A program made the translations under genes and the position numbers. The notes below the pieces were generated by a model. That model was not told the DNA's origin. It saw nothing but the letters and a program-made list of their open reading frames with translations, and did no database searches. From contig NZ_UTBG01000102.1 in assembly GCF_900580675.1 (NCBI RefSeq), positions 1 through 44,069 on the forward strand: DNA of 44,069 nt, in the 5' to 3' direction. Below are positions 1 through 8,798 of the stretch, in pieces. The stretch is from Pseudomonas viridiflava (GTDB taxonomy: Bacteria; Pseudomonadota; Gammaproteobacteria; Pseudomonadales; Pseudomonadaceae). Position 1 is the first letter of the stretch, and the number at the start of each line of letters is the position of its first letter.

Positions 1-26
1 GGAAGGAAAGTATTAATATCGCGCAT

Positions 27-89
27 AAGAACGCCGGTTTGTTAGATGTGTTTGCTCGCACGAACATCATCAATCAAATCGGCGTTCTT
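27..89. repeat. Long inverted repeat (possible terminator or small-RNA hairpin)
   Basis: Arms 27-41 and 75-89 are complementary over 15 bp with a single G:T-type mismatch. The inner part (about 45-71) is partly self-complementary too, so the whole element could extend as one rod. A T-rich stretch follows on the plus strand (tttctgtcttt). It could terminate a gene lying left of the window or be part of a small RNA; the sequence does not decide between these. Confidence 0.45.
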
Positions 90-380
90 GTTTCTGTCTT
101 TCCCGGGATTCCGTGAAGAACCTTTTTTATGGTGCGCTACAGGGCTTGTATTACAAGGCCTGTAGAATTAGCAGTTCCAATCCATTATGGGGGCGACGGA
201 GAAACGGCGGGAGAGGGGAGCGGCTTGTAGGGGCATTAGGGAATCTGGGTCGATGGGGCGAATGGTGCAGTTTATCAGGGATGCTTCTCAGGTGCGCCTC
301 TAGGAAATATCCCACGCTTTTCTCAGCTTGCCCGTCAGACCCCCCATAGCTAACCTGCCCACGCCGCTGCCAATCCAGCG

Positions 381-590
381 GTCGGATGTGGAAGTCCGTA
401 CCAAGCTAAGACGCAATCGCCCATAAACACCCCACCGGCGTTTTTAACGCCTGTATCATGTGTTTCGGCGGCTGTGCGCGGGGCACTTCGGTGCGCCGGG
501 TCCTTAGCCCTGGTCTTCCACACCTGCGTACAGCTGCCACCCTCATGTGGAAGTGAGTTTGGTAGTTCCTGAATAGTTAAGGAGCTTCGC
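381..590 (+). promoter_or_regulatory. Putative structured 5' leader with mutually exclusive pairings
   Basis: The 10-mer atgtggaagt occurs at 386-395 and again at 545-554. The 8-mer cttccaca at 515-522 is the exact complement of the core of both copies, so it can pair with one or the other but not both. Between them lie a 6-bp hairpin with a 3-nt loop (437-451) and a gcac-ttcg-gtgc hairpin with a UUCG tetraloop (483-494). The Shine-Dalgarno AAGGAG (579-584) follows the last copy. I see this directly; a switch or attenuator role is inference. I do not recognise it as a named riboswitch. Confidence 0.4.
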
Positions 591-591
591 C

Positions 592-945
592 ATGTACAAG
601 GTCACACCGAATCCGCCCCGTACCTCAAATGCAGTACCCATTGATACCAAGCTTCAAGCCGCCGCCCAGCGAGCAATTCATCATTACCTGCCGCCATCTG
701 ACAACGACACTCCGCCCGAGCAACCCAGCCCCCACCTATTCCACGTCAGCCCCAACATCGATACCGAAACCCTCCTGGCCAACGCCTCCGAAAATCTCGC
801 CTCCGCCAACCAGATGGTTTCAACCCTGGCGTTCGACCTCGACGAGCCCCACCGCGCCATAGCGTTGGGCATCCAACAGCTCATCGAATTGAGCGTTCTA
901 CTCGTAGATCGAGCCCAGGAGCAGGTGGCGCCTGCGATCATTTGA
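592..945 (+). CDS. DUF6124 (formerly DUF3077-like) family protein
   Basis: 117-residue small soluble protein, typical in size for the DUF6124 proteins that are common and often multicopy in Pseudomonas; function unknown. The N-terminus is Pro-rich and probably disordered (residues 1-55). The C-terminal half (about 56-110) is predicted helical, with the family-like pattern of a Ser-Asn-rich helix followed by a helix ending in a hydrophobic IQQLIELSVLL segment. There is no signal peptide or membrane segment. The start is fixed by a good AAGGAG eight bases upstream. The gene has an unusually long, structured leader, and a short stem-loop follows its stop. It stands alone as a single transcription unit. 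Family assignment is by recognition of the N- and C-terminal patterns; no activity can be inferred. Confidence 0.8.
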   Translation: MYKVTPNPPRTSNAVPIDTKLQAAAQRAIHHYLPPSDNDTPPEQPSPHLFHVSPNIDTETLLANASENLASANQMVSTLAFDLDEPHRAIALGIQQLIELSVLLVDRAQEQVAPAII

Positions 946-955
946 TAACTTGCTC

Positions 956-978
956 GCCGCCTTACCCAAAAAGGCGGC
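956..978 (+). terminator. Possible weak terminator after the DUF6124 gene
   Basis: Perfect 8-bp stem gccgcctt/aaggcggc (956-963 with 971-978) around a 7-nt loop, 11 bp after the DUF6124 stop codon. There is no U-tract after it, so termination efficiency is doubtful. Confidence 0.4.
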
Positions 979-1090
979 AACCTGAACCCCGCCTGTCACT
1001 CGGCAACGTTTCATGATCCTCTGTGCGCACGAGGTCTACGATCTTCCCTGTAAAGAGGCTCGCTGCACCTCCAATCCATAGGGCACTGAA

Positions 1091-1303
1091 ATGATCTCGA
1101 ACCTGTTCAAAGTCGTGATGATCACCGGCACATTGTTGTTGAGTGCCTGTTCAGGCATGAGCAGCAGTACGTGCTTTTCAGAGGGGTGCCAGTCGTTAGA
1201 CGGCCATAGCACCAACAACAACGCCACCAAAGTGAATTTCGGTGGAGGTGCGCTGGGTAGCAGCTTCAGTCAGTACAGTTCGGGGCTTTTGCACGACGAT
1301 TGA
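1091..1303 (+). CDS. Small putative lipoprotein
   Basis: 70-residue protein with a clear lipoprotein signal: a basic N-terminus (MISNLFK), a hydrophobic core and the lipobox LSAC, giving a mature protein of about 50 residues starting at Cys20. The mature part is rich in Ser, Asn and Gly, contains two further cysteines (in TCFSEGC) that could form a disulfide, and has no enzyme motif. It is probably anchored to the outer membrane. The start is supported by an AGGG-type ribosome binding site about nine bases upstream and by the signal peptide itself. I do not recognise a named family; function unknown. A small hairpin-repeat fragment lies just after the stop. Confidence 0.65.
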   Translation: MISNLFKVVMITGTLLLSACSGMSSSTCFSEGCQSLDGHSTNNNATKVNFGGGALGSSFSQYSSGLLHDD

Positions 1304-1308
1304 CGGGC

Positions 1309-1322
1309 GGGAGCAAGCTCCC
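1309..1322. repeat. Short palindrome, fragment of a P. fluorescens hairpin repeat
   Basis: gggagcaagctccc is a perfect 14-bp palindrome in the small gap between the lipoprotein and the kinase gene, which converge. It resembles the end of the larger interspersed hairpin repeats found elsewhere in this window. Confidence 0.5.
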
Positions 1323-1342
1323 TCGCCACACGGGGGAGGTGG

Positions 1343-2182
1343 TTAGCCTGTAACCACGGTGCCCTTATGAAAAATCTCACGTCGCGCCCGGCGGCTGATG
1401 TTTTCATGCTTGCTCGCCGTGTACATCTCGTCAAAACGCTCGCGATCAACGCCTTCATAGTTGGCCAGTTCTTCCATCACCCTCCGGTCGTACTCTTTCT
1501 CAATCACGAAGCGGAAAACTTCGCGTCGATAGTAGAAGCCGAATTGAAATGCCAGCACCTCAGTCAGGTGCTGCGACGAGGTGAGGAAGCAGTTCTCCAG
1601 GTCGATGGCTTTGGCGTGTGAGGGCTGCTTGGGGTCGATCATCACGTTGTTGGCCCAGAAGTCCATGTGCACCACGCCCTTGCTGTGCAAGCAGCGCAGC
1701 AGTTTGAACGACACGTTGATCAGGCTGTGAATGTCTCGTTCCTGGCGCAGCCAGTCGAGGCCGCTGACGTAGCCGTCGAGCATCTCCGTGAAAATGAAGA
1801 ATTCCTGGATCAGGCCAAGCGCGGATTTTCTGTAGCCGAACCCATATAAGCCCGCCACGGGGGCGCCGCGTTTTTGCGCGCGATGGGTGTTGATGACTTC
1901 TTCTACCGGCCAGTCGAACGTGCCGTCGCGTTTTGCGCGGCCGAAGGTGACGCGCAATTTCGGCTTGAGACTGTCGAGCGGTTGGGATTTGGCGAACAGG
2001 TCGTTCTCCATCCCCTTGAGCGGTGCACTCACGCGGTCTTTGAGCTGATGCCGAGTATCGATCAGATCCTGAATCGCCTGTTGGGTGCTTTCGTCGGTGC
2101 CATGTGTGGTGAACACTGTAGCGTTGCGGTGGCTGAGGGTCTTTGGAAAACTCTCAAGCACACTTCTATCAGGAAAGCTCAA
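1343..2182 (-). CDS. InaA/WaaP-like lipopolysaccharide kinase-family protein
   Basis: 279 residues with a bacterial kinase-like fold of the type grouped with WaaP/InaA lipopolysaccharide kinases. Visible landmarks: a candidate Glu helix (VEEVINTHRAQKRG), a hinge-like FTEML, a catalytic loop HMDFWANNVMID that fits H-x-D-x4-N, and IDLENC supplying the metal-binding Asp. No signal peptide or membrane span, so it is expected in the cytoplasm. WaaP relatives phosphorylate heptose of the LPS core; the substrate here is not provable. The start is TTG, chosen because AAGGA sits about six bases upstream and no in-frame ATG is placed as well. It lies downstream of the Wzz gene on the same strand across a gap of about 340 bp, which supports an LPS-related role. 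Confidence 0.65.
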   Translation of the reverse strand: MSFPDRSVLESFPKTLSHRNATVFTTHGTDESTQQAIQDLIDTRHQLKDRVSAPLKGMENDLFAKSQPLDSLKPKLRVTFGRAKRDGTFDWPVEEVINTHRAQKRGAPVAGLYGFGYRKSALGLIQEFFIFTEMLDGYVSGLDWLRQERDIHSLINVSFKLLRCLHSKGVVHMDFWANNVMIDPKQPSHAKAIDLENCFLTSSQHLTEVLAFQFGFYYRREVFRFVIEKEYDRRVMEELANYEGVDRERFDEMYTASKHENISRRARREIFHKGTVVTG

Positions 2183-2526
2183 AACACATCCTTGTCATAT
2201 CAGAAAAATCTTACAGACATGTTACATGTCGAGTCCTTTGGATCCAACCTGAACGTAACCTGTCTGCGAATGAAATTTCCTTTATTTCGGCTGTTTTTGA
2301 GGTGAATTTTGTTGACGTGAAAGGATGTATGTGGTTTGGCATGCCGCTGCATGCTGCAGAAAAATTACAGTGAAAAGCGAATGCCGCAGTGCAATAATGG
2401 CCTCAGGCCATTATCTTGCACTCTGCGTAAGTACTCTTAATGAAAACAACTTTTCCCGCGAAACTGTTTATTGTTTTTATTGCTGTATTACTGGTCTGTG
2501 TCATTTTTTTATTGGTAGAAGAGTTT
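2183..2526. other. Gap between wzz and the kinase gene
   Basis: AT-rich relative to the flanks. It contains a strong dyad (2388-2422) and a possible 30-codon plus-strand ORF (2440-2532). The rest, including 2183-2387 just upstream of the kinase start, presumably carries the kinase promoter, but I could not assign boxes. Confidence 0.5.
2388..2422. repeat. Strong inverted repeat downstream of wzz
   Basis: Two stacked complementary segments: agtgcaa/ttgcact (2388-2394 with 2416-2422) and taatggcct/aggccatta (2395-2403 with 2405-2413), separated by a two-base bulge at 2414-2415. On the minus strand it lies about 105 bp past the wzz stop and is followed by T-rich DNA, so it may end the wzz transcript. 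On the plus strand it lies 17 bp before a possible small ORF. Confidence 0.5.
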
Positions 2527-2532
2527 CTATAA
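2440..2532 (+). CDS. Possible 30-aa single-pass membrane microprotein
   Basis: ATG to TAA encodes 30 residues: a short polar start (MKTTFPAK), one continuous hydrophobic segment of about 20 residues from Leu9 to Val26, and an acidic end (EEFL). This is the layout of bacterial small membrane proteins. It overlaps the 3' end of wzz by 6 bp in antisense. Against it: no clear Shine-Dalgarno, and AT-rich DNA gives hydrophobic frames easily. No homologue is recognised. Confidence 0.25.
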   Translation: MKTTFPAKLFIVFIAVLLVCVIFLLVEEFL

Positions 2533-3201
2533 CCCATCCCGCGCGCGGTTGGATTGTTTGTATTGCAGGATCAGAAACCTGCCGATGACAAACAAACCGC
2601 CCAGTACCAATCCCAGGAACCCACCCAGCAAGATAGATTTTTTCGAGTGCTCGATTTTTGCGACTTTAATATCAGACAGCGTATTAAATGCACGCACGCT
2701 ATTCTCGCCAGCCAGCGTTGGCAAACTCAGTGCTATAGCATCCGAGTTCGCGCTCTCAAGCGCTGCTTTCAGCCGGCTTTGCGCTTGTTCCCCAGTGGGT
2801 GCAGTCGTCGAGGCCACATAGAGAGCTGATTCGCCACCGCCTAATTTTGGTGCGCTTTCTCTAACGTCGATAGACTTCGCCGTCATCACGCCCAGGGCGG
2901 TAAAGAACGCATCATTTTGGATGGCACCGTACAGTCTGTTTTCAATTGGCGGCTGATTTGGATTGGTTGGCGGATCATCCTGCTTAACTTCTTTATACCA
3001 GTTATAGCGCGATGATTTGGTGAGGTAGGTGCTGGCAGTCCATTGTTCCGCGGTCGTAGCGTAGAACGCGAATGCGACAGCGGCGCCGGCGACTGCTGCG
3101 GTGATGAGGATTATTTTGCCGGCCCATAAAGCTTGCAGAAGGGGGATCAGGTCTATTTCGTCATCAGGGGAACGCGTTTTCGAATTCATTGAAGTGCTCA
3201 C
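2527..3201 (-). CDS. Short Wzz-type O-antigen chain-length determinant
   Basis: Inner-membrane polysaccharide co-polymerase that sets O-antigen chain length with Wzy. It has the Wzz layout: a cytoplasmic N-terminus with the family-typical EIDLIPLLQALWAGK, a first membrane helix (IILITAAVAGAAVAFAFYAT), a periplasmic coiled region, and a second membrane helix near the C-terminus (ILLGGFLGLVLGGLFVIGRF). At 224 residues it is clearly shorter than the usual 325-350 of Wzz, with most of the loss in the periplasmic domain. I place the start at a GTG (3201) because AAGGA lies about seven bases upstream; the ATG at 3189 is the alternative and changes only four residues. It is followed on the same strand by the LPS-kinase-like gene. 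No wzy or glycosyltransferase is nearby, so the polymer it serves is unknown. Confidence 0.8.
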   Translation of the reverse strand: MSTSMNSKTRSPDDEIDLIPLLQALWAGKIILITAAVAGAAVAFAFYATTAEQWTASTYLTKSSRYNWYKEVKQDDPPTNPNQPPIENRLYGAIQNDAFFTALGVMTAKSIDVRESAPKLGGGESALYVASTTAPTGEQAQSRLKAALESANSDAIALSLPTLAGENSVRAFNTLSDIKVAKIEHSKKSILLGGFLGLVLGGLFVIGRFLILQYKQSNRARDGL

Positions 3202-3385
3202 GAAAAATTCCTTATTTACGTCCCTGGAGTGTAGAGAATAAATCACAACGTGATACGTTCTCTAAAGCGACATCAGATGAGAACTATTCCCGTTTTAACC
3301 AGGCTGATAATTCTCCGATATCGCCATAAGAGCACACTCCATATGCATTCGTTCACATCGAAGAACCGGTCTTCCAGCCCTCTAT

Positions 3386-4573
3386 TCAATTCCCGCCTTT
3401 CATCCGCCGCGCTACCAGGTAAACCCCCAGCCCGGCCAATGCCGTCGCCGCGCCGATGTACCCGGTACTCGTCCAGCCCAGCCCCGCCGTAATCGCCATC
3501 CCGCCCAGCCATGGCCCCAGCGCATTCGCCAGGTTGAACGCCGCGTGGTTGGAGGCTGCCGCCAGGCTGGGTGCTTCGTGGGCGATGTCCATCAGGCGGA
3601 TTTGCAGCGGTGCGGCCATCGAGATCATGGTGCCGACCAGGGCAATGCCGAGCAGTACGCCCCACGGCGAGCTGGCGGCAAAGGTGAAGAAAATCAGCAC
3701 GGCCATCGACCACACCAGAATCCAGCCCACCGCGCGAAATTGCAGGCGGTCGAACAGTTTGCCGCCGGCGATGTTGCCGATAATGCCGCCCACGCCAAAG
3801 GCGGCGAGGCCGAAGGGAATCCACTGCGGCGACACCTTGGTCACTTCCAGCATGGTCGGGGCGAGGTAGCTGAACACGCAGAACATCCCGGCAAAACCGA
3901 TGGCGCCAATGGACAGGGCCATCCACACCTGGGGTTTGGTGAAGGCGCGCAGTTCCTTGCGCGGGTCGCTGCGCGGTTCGTCGCGGCGATCGGGCACGTA
4001 GCGCCAGACCAGGGCGATGGTGCACAGGGCGATGGCGCTGACCAGCGCAAAAGCCGAGCGCCAGCCCAGGTACTGGCCGAGGAATGTGGCAATCGGGTTG
4101 CCCAGCAACATGGCCAGCGTCAGGCCCATCATCACCCGCGCGACCGCGCCGGCGCGTTTGTCGGTGGGCACCATGCTCGAGGCCACCACGGCGGCAATCC
4201 CGAAGTAGGCGCCGTGGGGCAGGCCGCTGATGAAGCGGAAAGCCACCAGCGAAGCAAAGCTTGGGGTAAATGCCGTAGCCAGGTTGCCCAGGGCATACAG
4301 CCCCATCAACAGCAGCAACATATGTTTGCGCAGCAGCTTGGCACCGAGGATGGCCAGCAATGGGGCCCCGACCATCACGCCGAGCGCGTAGGCGCTGATG
4401 GCGTGGCCGACCTGGGGTTCGCTTAAACCCAGGTTCTGGGCGATGTCGGGCATCAGGCCCATGATGGCGAATTCGCCGGTACCGATAGCGAAAGCGCCCA
4501 CGGCCATGGCCGCTTCCATTTTGGCGGCACTGCGCGCGGGCAGCACATGCCCGGAAGTTTGGTGGATAGACAT
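3386..4573 (-). CDS. MFS transporter, AraJ/YdhP-like drug or sugar efflux family
   Basis: 395-residue inner-membrane carrier with twelve predicted helices. It shows DHA1/AraJ-type signatures: GTGEFAIMGLMPDIA in helix 1, ISAYALGVMVGAPL in helix 2, RFISGLPHGAYFG in helix 4, and GLTLAMLLGNPIATFLGQ in helix 5 (the antiporter motif C region). Helices 7-12 carry GNIAGGKLFDR and FNLANALGPWLGG. Such proteins are proton antiporters exporting sugars, purine analogues or small drugs; the substrate cannot be read from the sequence. The start MSIHQ is chosen as the first ATG with a GAG-type ribosome site; upstream in-frame codons would add only nine residues. It is divergent from the hybrid kinase gene at 4740 and not obviously in an operon with wzz, whose start is 184 bp downstream. 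Confidence 0.85.
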   Translation of the reverse strand: MSIHQTSGHVLPARSAAKMEAAMAVGAFAIGTGEFAIMGLMPDIAQNLGLSEPQVGHAISAYALGVMVGAPLLAILGAKLLRKHMLLLLMGLYALGNLATAFTPSFASLVAFRFISGLPHGAYFGIAAVVASSMVPTDKRAGAVARVMMGLTLAMLLGNPIATFLGQYLGWRSAFALVSAIALCTIALVWRYVPDRRDEPRSDPRKELRAFTKPQVWMALSIGAIGFAGMFCVFSYLAPTMLEVTKVSPQWIPFGLAAFGVGGIIGNIAGGKLFDRLQFRAVGWILVWSMAVLIFFTFAASSPWGVLLGIALVGTMISMAAPLQIRLMDIAHEAPSLAAASNHAAFNLANALGPWLGGMAITAGLGWTSTGYIGAATALAGLGVYLVARRMKGGN

Positions 4574-4739
4574 GGATCGCTCTGTTTGGATGAATAGCAC
4601 GAAGGATCGCCGATGCTACGCAAGTAGCGGCGAAGGTGTCTAGAACAGCCATTTGCTGCAGAGTTCAATGCGCGTAGGGCCGCGGCCTTTGAGATTCGTC
4701 TCATTCAACTGGCCCCTTGCGCTCTTTACCCTTGCGGCA

Positions 4740-7562
4740 ATGAAACTCAAACATTTCCTGCAACCCCTCGACTCGTCCTTCTCGACGCCCAAGGCTGCCC
4801 GCAAGCTGCTGCGCCTGTTCGCCCTGGCGCTGGTGCTGGGCGTGTATGCGGGTGCCTACAGTTACTTGCGCGCGGCGTTCAGCGAGGAAATCTCGCTGCG
4901 GCGCAGTTACATGAATGAGGCGATTTCCGATGCACAGTGTTTTTTTGTCAGCCGCCAGACGCTGCTCAAAACCCTGGGCCTGTCGACGGTGCGCCACATC
5001 GCGCCACCGGTGGGCAACCTTAATCAGGTGCCGACCGAAGAGGTGCACATCACCCTGGGCGAGGCGGGCAATATCTGGAGCCTGTGGCTGACCAAGCGCA
5101 CGCTCGACTACCTGGAGGCCAACCACGTCAACCTGATCTACGTGCCCCAGCGCGCGCAGCCTGCGGTGGAGCGCTTGTACACCGTGGGGACTGCGCCGGC
5201 GGCGGTGCCGGCGTCGGTATTGCAACGGCTGATGGCGGTGGACACGGGCAATGTCTCGGTCAGCGACGAGCTGTGGCTGACCGAGCAGAGCCGCCTGGAC
5301 TCGCCGCTGTATATTTTCACCCGGCTCGATGAGCGCAGCCCCACCTCGGGTTGGCTTGGCCTGGAGGTCGATGCGCCGGACCTGATCAATGCCTTGCAGC
5401 ACGAAAAAGCCGGCGACTTCATGTTGCTCGACAGCGCCGGCCAGTTGATTTTCAGCAGCACGCCGCATCAGCCGGCTGCCGTACAGGCGCTGCGCCAGTA
5501 TCACTCCACGGCCAGTTTCGGCTGGGAGGGCAGCCGCTGGTTGCCGGATCGCCTGGCCATCCGCAAGCACCTGGGATATTCCCAGTGGCAGATCGTCTAC
5601 AGCCTGGAGCTGCGCTCGCTGTTGCCCAGCCTGGCGCTGCCGTTGCTGGTGTGCCTGCTGTTGTGTGCGCTGGCCAGCGTGTTGATGCTGCGGTTGGTGC
5701 GGCGCATCGATCAGCGCCTGATTATTCCGGCCGCGCTGCGTATTGAGGCGCTGGTGGAAAGCGAGGCGTTCAGCAGCGCGGTCATCCGTATCGCGCCGGT
5801 CGCCCTGTGCGTGTTGCGCCGCAGTGACGGCGCGGTGGTGCTGGAAAACCCCTTGTCGCGCCAGTGGCTGGGCAACGGGCGTGAGCGCGAGCAGCTCTGC
5901 CACGACTGGATTCGCCGCGCCTTTGATGACGCCGAACAAAGCAGCACCGACGAGCTGCAAATGGCCGACGGTCGCCATCTGTTCCTGAGTTTCGCACCCA
6001 CCCGTTACCAGCGTGAAGAAGTGCTGATCTGCGCGTTCAGCGACATCAGCGAGCGCAAACAGGTGGAGCTGGCGCTGCAACAGGCGCGCACTCTGGCGGA
6101 CGCGGCCAATGAGGCCAAGACGCTGTTCCTGGCGACCATGAGCCATGAAATCCGCACGCCCCTGTACGGCGTGCTCGGCACCCTGGAATTGCTCACGCGC
6201 ACCGACCTCAACAGCCAGCAGCGCGGCTACCTGAATGCCATCGAAGGCTCGTCGGCGAACCTGCTGCAATTGATCTGCGATGTGCTGGATGTGTCAAAGA
6301 TCGAAGCCGGGCAGCTCTCTCTGGAGCTCAATGTGTTCTCGCCGTTGGAGCTGGTGCAGGAGGTGATTCAAGGCTACGCCGGCGCTGCGCAGAGCAAGGG
6401 CCTGCAGCTGTTTGCCTGCCTCGACCCGCAACTGCCCGACCGCGTGCGCGGCGATGTCACGCGTATCCGCCAGATCCTCAACAACCTGCTCAACAATGCG
6501 CTGAAGTTCACCGAGAGCGGGCGGATTGTATTGCGCTTGCGCCTGGAAAGCCGCGAAGGCGAGCGCGCGATGTTGCAGTGGCAAGTGGTCGACACCGGCA
6601 AGGGCATTGCGGCGCACGACCAGCAGTACCTGTTCGAGCCGTTCTTCCAGGCCAGCGGCAACGCCAACGTGGTGGCGGGCACCGGGCTGGGGCTGTCGAT
6701 CTGCAAGCGCCTGGTGCACTTGATGAACGGTACGCTGCGAGTGGTCAGCGAGCCGGGCCTGGGCAGCAGTTTTACCTTCACCTTGCCGCTGGAACAGGTC
6801 AGCGCCCATGAGCTGGAGCCCTGGGCGCTGCCGCTGCTGGGCGAGCGGGTTTACGTGGTGTCGCCGGTGCGTGAGCTGGCCGAGAGCATCGGCGGCTGGC
6901 TGCGGCGCTGGGGCGCGCGGGCGCAGTTGGGCCTGCCCGAATCGGTCGAGGCCGACCCTGGCGCGGTGCTGGTGGAGCTTTACCCCGGCCAGGTCGAGTC
7001 CGGCCAACGGTTGCGCTGGTGTGGCCCACGGGTGACGGCCGCCGCCGACGAGCATGGCGTGTACCAGGGCCCTGGGGCGTGCTGGCAGATCGGCCTGAAC
7101 AACCTGCACGCGCTTAACCGCGCGGTCAGCCGTGCCCAGGGCGTCGAGGAGCAATTGTCGCAGGCCCCCAGCGAAGCACCGGCCAAGCTCAGCCTGAACC
7201 TGCGCTTGCTGGTGGCTGAAGACAACCTGATCAACCAGTTGATCCTGCGCGATCAACTCGAAGAACTCGGCTGCAGTGTGGTGCTGGCCGGTGACGGCGT
7301 CGAAGCGCTGTCGCTGTGGGGCGAAACCGCGTTCGACATGATCCTCACCGACGTCAATATGCCGCGCATGAACGGCTACGAACTCACCGAGCAGCTGCGT
7401 CGCCTCGGTTGCGCGCTGCCGATCATCGGCGCCACCGCCAACGCGATGCTCGACGAAGCCGAGCGCTGCCTCAGCGCGGGCATGGACCATTGCCTGGTCA
7501 AACCCTTCACCCTGCGCGCCCTGTATCAATGCTTGCAGCGCTATCAAAGGAGCGTGCTGTGA
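4740..7562 (+). CDS. Hybrid sensor histidine kinase (PvrS/RocS-like, no HPt)
   Basis: 940 residues. Membrane helix 1 (about 25-47, ending AGAYSYLRAAF) and helix 2 (about 295-320) flank a periplasmic sensor domain of roughly 240 residues. A PAS-like segment follows, then HisKA with the phospho-acceptor His469 in MSHEIRTPLYG, and an HATPase domain with N (NNLLNNALKF), G1 (DTGKGI) and G2 (GTGLGLS) boxes. A C-terminal receiver has acidic EDN, acceptor Asp871 in LTDVNMPRMNG, and Lys in LVKPF. The protein stops right after the receiver, so it has no HPt domain and would need one in trans, plausibly that of the second kinase (8884-11796). The ATG at 4740 gives a normal N-terminus, but the Shine-Dalgarno is poor; ATG 4668 is an alternative. 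Its stop overlaps the next gene's GTG by 4 bp (translational coupling). The order matches pvrS-pvrR-rcsC-rcsB of P. aeruginosa PA14. Confidence 0.88.
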   Translation: MKLKHFLQPLDSSFSTPKAARKLLRLFALALVLGVYAGAYSYLRAAFSEEISLRRSYMNEAISDAQCFFVSRQTLLKTLGLSTVRHIAPPVGNLNQVPTEEVHITLGEAGNIWSLWLTKRTLDYLEANHVNLIYVPQRAQPAVERLYTVGTAPAAVPASVLQRLMAVDTGNVSVSDELWLTEQSRLDSPLYIFTRLDERSPTSGWLGLEVDAPDLINALQHEKAGDFMLLDSAGQLIFSSTPHQPAAVQALRQYHSTASFGWEGSRWLPDRLAIRKHLGYSQWQIVYSLELRSLLPSLALPLLVCLLLCALASVLMLRLVRRIDQRLIIPAALRIEALVESEAFSSAVIRIAPVALCVLRRSDGAVVLENPLSRQWLGNGREREQLCHDWIRRAFDDAEQSSTDELQMADGRHLFLSFAPTRYQREEVLICAFSDISERKQVELALQQARTLADAANEAKTLFLATMSHEIRTPLYGVLGTLELLTRTDLNSQQRGYLNAIEGSSANLLQLICDVLDVSKIEAGQLSLELNVFSPLELVQEVIQGYAGAAQSKGLQLFACLDPQLPDRVRGDVTRIRQILNNLLNNALKFTESGRIVLRLRLESREGERAMLQWQVVDTGKGIAAHDQQYLFEPFFQASGNANVVAGTGLGLSICKRLVHLMNGTLRVVSEPGLGSSFTFTLPLEQVSAHELEPWALPLLGERVYVVSPVRELAESIGGWLRRWGARAQLGLPESVEADPGAVLVELYPGQVESGQRLRWCGPRVTAAADEHGVYQGPGACWQIGLNNLHALNRAVSRAQGVEEQLSQAPSEAPAKLSLNLRLLVAEDNLINQLILRDQLEELGCSVVLAGDGVEALSLWGETAFDMILTDVNMPRMNGYELTEQLRRLGCALPIIGATANAMLDEAERCLSAGMDHCLVKPFTLRALYQCLQRYQRSVL

Positions 7563-8758
7563 GTGCCTACCGCGTGCTCATCGTGGAGGACCATCCCTTT
7601 CAGCATGAGTACTTGATCAACGTGTTCCAGGCCACCGGCGGCTTTGACGTGGATGTGGTCTGGGATGGCGCCAGCGCCTTGCAGCGCCTGGCCCGCCAGC
7701 GCTATGACCTGCTGCTCAGCGACCTGATGATGCCGGGGATGGACGGCGTGCAACTGATCCAGCAACTGGCACGTCTCCAGGCGCCGCCGGCCCTGGCGCT
7801 GATGAGCGTGGCGTCGCGGCGCATGCTGGTCGGCGCCGGGCAGGTGGCGGGTAACCTCGGCCTGACCGTGGCCGGGCTGATCTCCAAGCCGGTGTGTGAG
7901 CCGCAGGTGCGCACCCTGCGCGATTGCCTCGACAAACTCGCCGAGCAGGCCCGCGCGCCGTGCTGCCATCGCGGTCTCAGCCTGGCGCGGGAGAACCTCG
8001 TGCGCGCCTTGGGCAACGGCGAAATCCAGGCCTGGTTCCAGCCCAAAAAATCCCTGCATGACGGGCGCATTGTCGGCGCCGAAGCCCTGGCGCGCTGGGT
8101 GCACCCGGTGGAAGGGCTGTTGCTGCCGGGTGAGTTCCTCGGCGAAATCGAGCGCCTCGGCCTGGAAACCCGGCTATTGACCTGCATCCTCGCCCAGACC
8201 CTGACCGCCCAGGCCCAGTGGGCGCAGCTCGGTTACCGGCTGCCGGTGTCGATCAATCTGCCCACTCATTTGCTGGATGAATGCGACCTGGTCGACCGCC
8301 TGCTGGCCCAGGTGCAGCAGGGCGATGCCGAGCCGCGGCAAATTACCTTTGAGCTGATGGAAAGCTCCACCACACAGTTGCCCAGCAACTACTACGCTGG
8401 AGCATGCCGCCTGCGCATGATGGGCTTTGGCCTGGCACAGGACGATTTCGGCAAGGGTTTCAGCTCTTACTTCAACCTGGTCTCCACGCCGTTCAACGAA
8501 GTGAAGATCGACCGTTCCTTGGTGCAGGGTTGCGCCGAGAACGAGAGCCTGGCCTCGGCGTTGCAGAGCATCGTCGAGCTGGGCCGAAAGCTGGGGCTGA
8601 CCACCATTGCCGAGGGCGCCGAGACCCAGGCGGAGTTGGCGGTGTTGCGGCGTATACGCTGCGACCAGGTGCAAGGCTTCCTGATCTCTCAGGGCGTGAC
8701 GGCAGATAAATTCAGTGCGTTGCTGATCGAAGATGGCCCTGCGCCAGCACTTATCTGA
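7559..8758 (+). CDS. REC-EAL response regulator, c-di-GMP phosphodiesterase (PvrR/RocR-like)
   Basis: 399 residues: an N-terminal receiver (about 1-125, phospho-acceptor Asp55 in LLSDLMMPGMDG, Lys in ISKPV) joined to an EAL domain (about 145-390). The catalytic set looks intact: E175-A-L in GAEALARW, N in SINLP, E in FELMESS, the Asp pair in DDFGKGFSS (loop 6), K in VKIDRS, E in EGAET and Q in QGFLIS. It is expected to hydrolyse c-di-GMP to pGpG in the cytoplasm, with phosphorylation as the switch. RocR and PvrR are the named relatives and act against biofilm and fimbriae. The start is GTG at 7559, with GGAG six bases upstream and a GTGA overlap with the kinase stop. A GC-rich stem follows the gene before the next kinase. 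Confidence 0.9.
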   Translation: MSAYRVLIVEDHPFQHEYLINVFQATGGFDVDVVWDGASALQRLARQRYDLLLSDLMMPGMDGVQLIQQLARLQAPPALALMSVASRRMLVGAGQVAGNLGLTVAGLISKPVCEPQVRTLRDCLDKLAEQARAPCCHRGLSLARENLVRALGNGEIQAWFQPKKSLHDGRIVGAEALARWVHPVEGLLLPGEFLGEIERLGLETRLLTCILAQTLTAQAQWAQLGYRLPVSINLPTHLLDECDLVDRLLAQVQQGDAEPRQITFELMESSTTQLPSNYYAGACRLRMMGFGLAQDDFGKGFSSYFNLVSTPFNEVKIDRSLVQGCAENESLASALQSIVELGRKLGLTTIAEGAETQAELAVLRRIRCDQVQGFLISQGVTADKFSALLIEDGPAPALI

Positions 8759-8798
8759 GTCGCCGGGGTCACACAGTCAAGAAGCCCGAAGGAAGGGT

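Larger units (their letters stand above)
1..591. other. Long gene-free leader region upstream of the DUF6124 gene
   Basis: I find no credible protein gene here; the short open frames have no homology I recognise. The left part (27-89) holds a near-perfect dyad. Bases 90-380 show nothing I can name. Bases 381-590 look like a structured 5' leader of the following gene: a repeated 10-mer with its reverse complement between the copies, a short perfect hairpin and a UUCG-capped hairpin. No promoter could be placed with confidence. Confidence 0.5.
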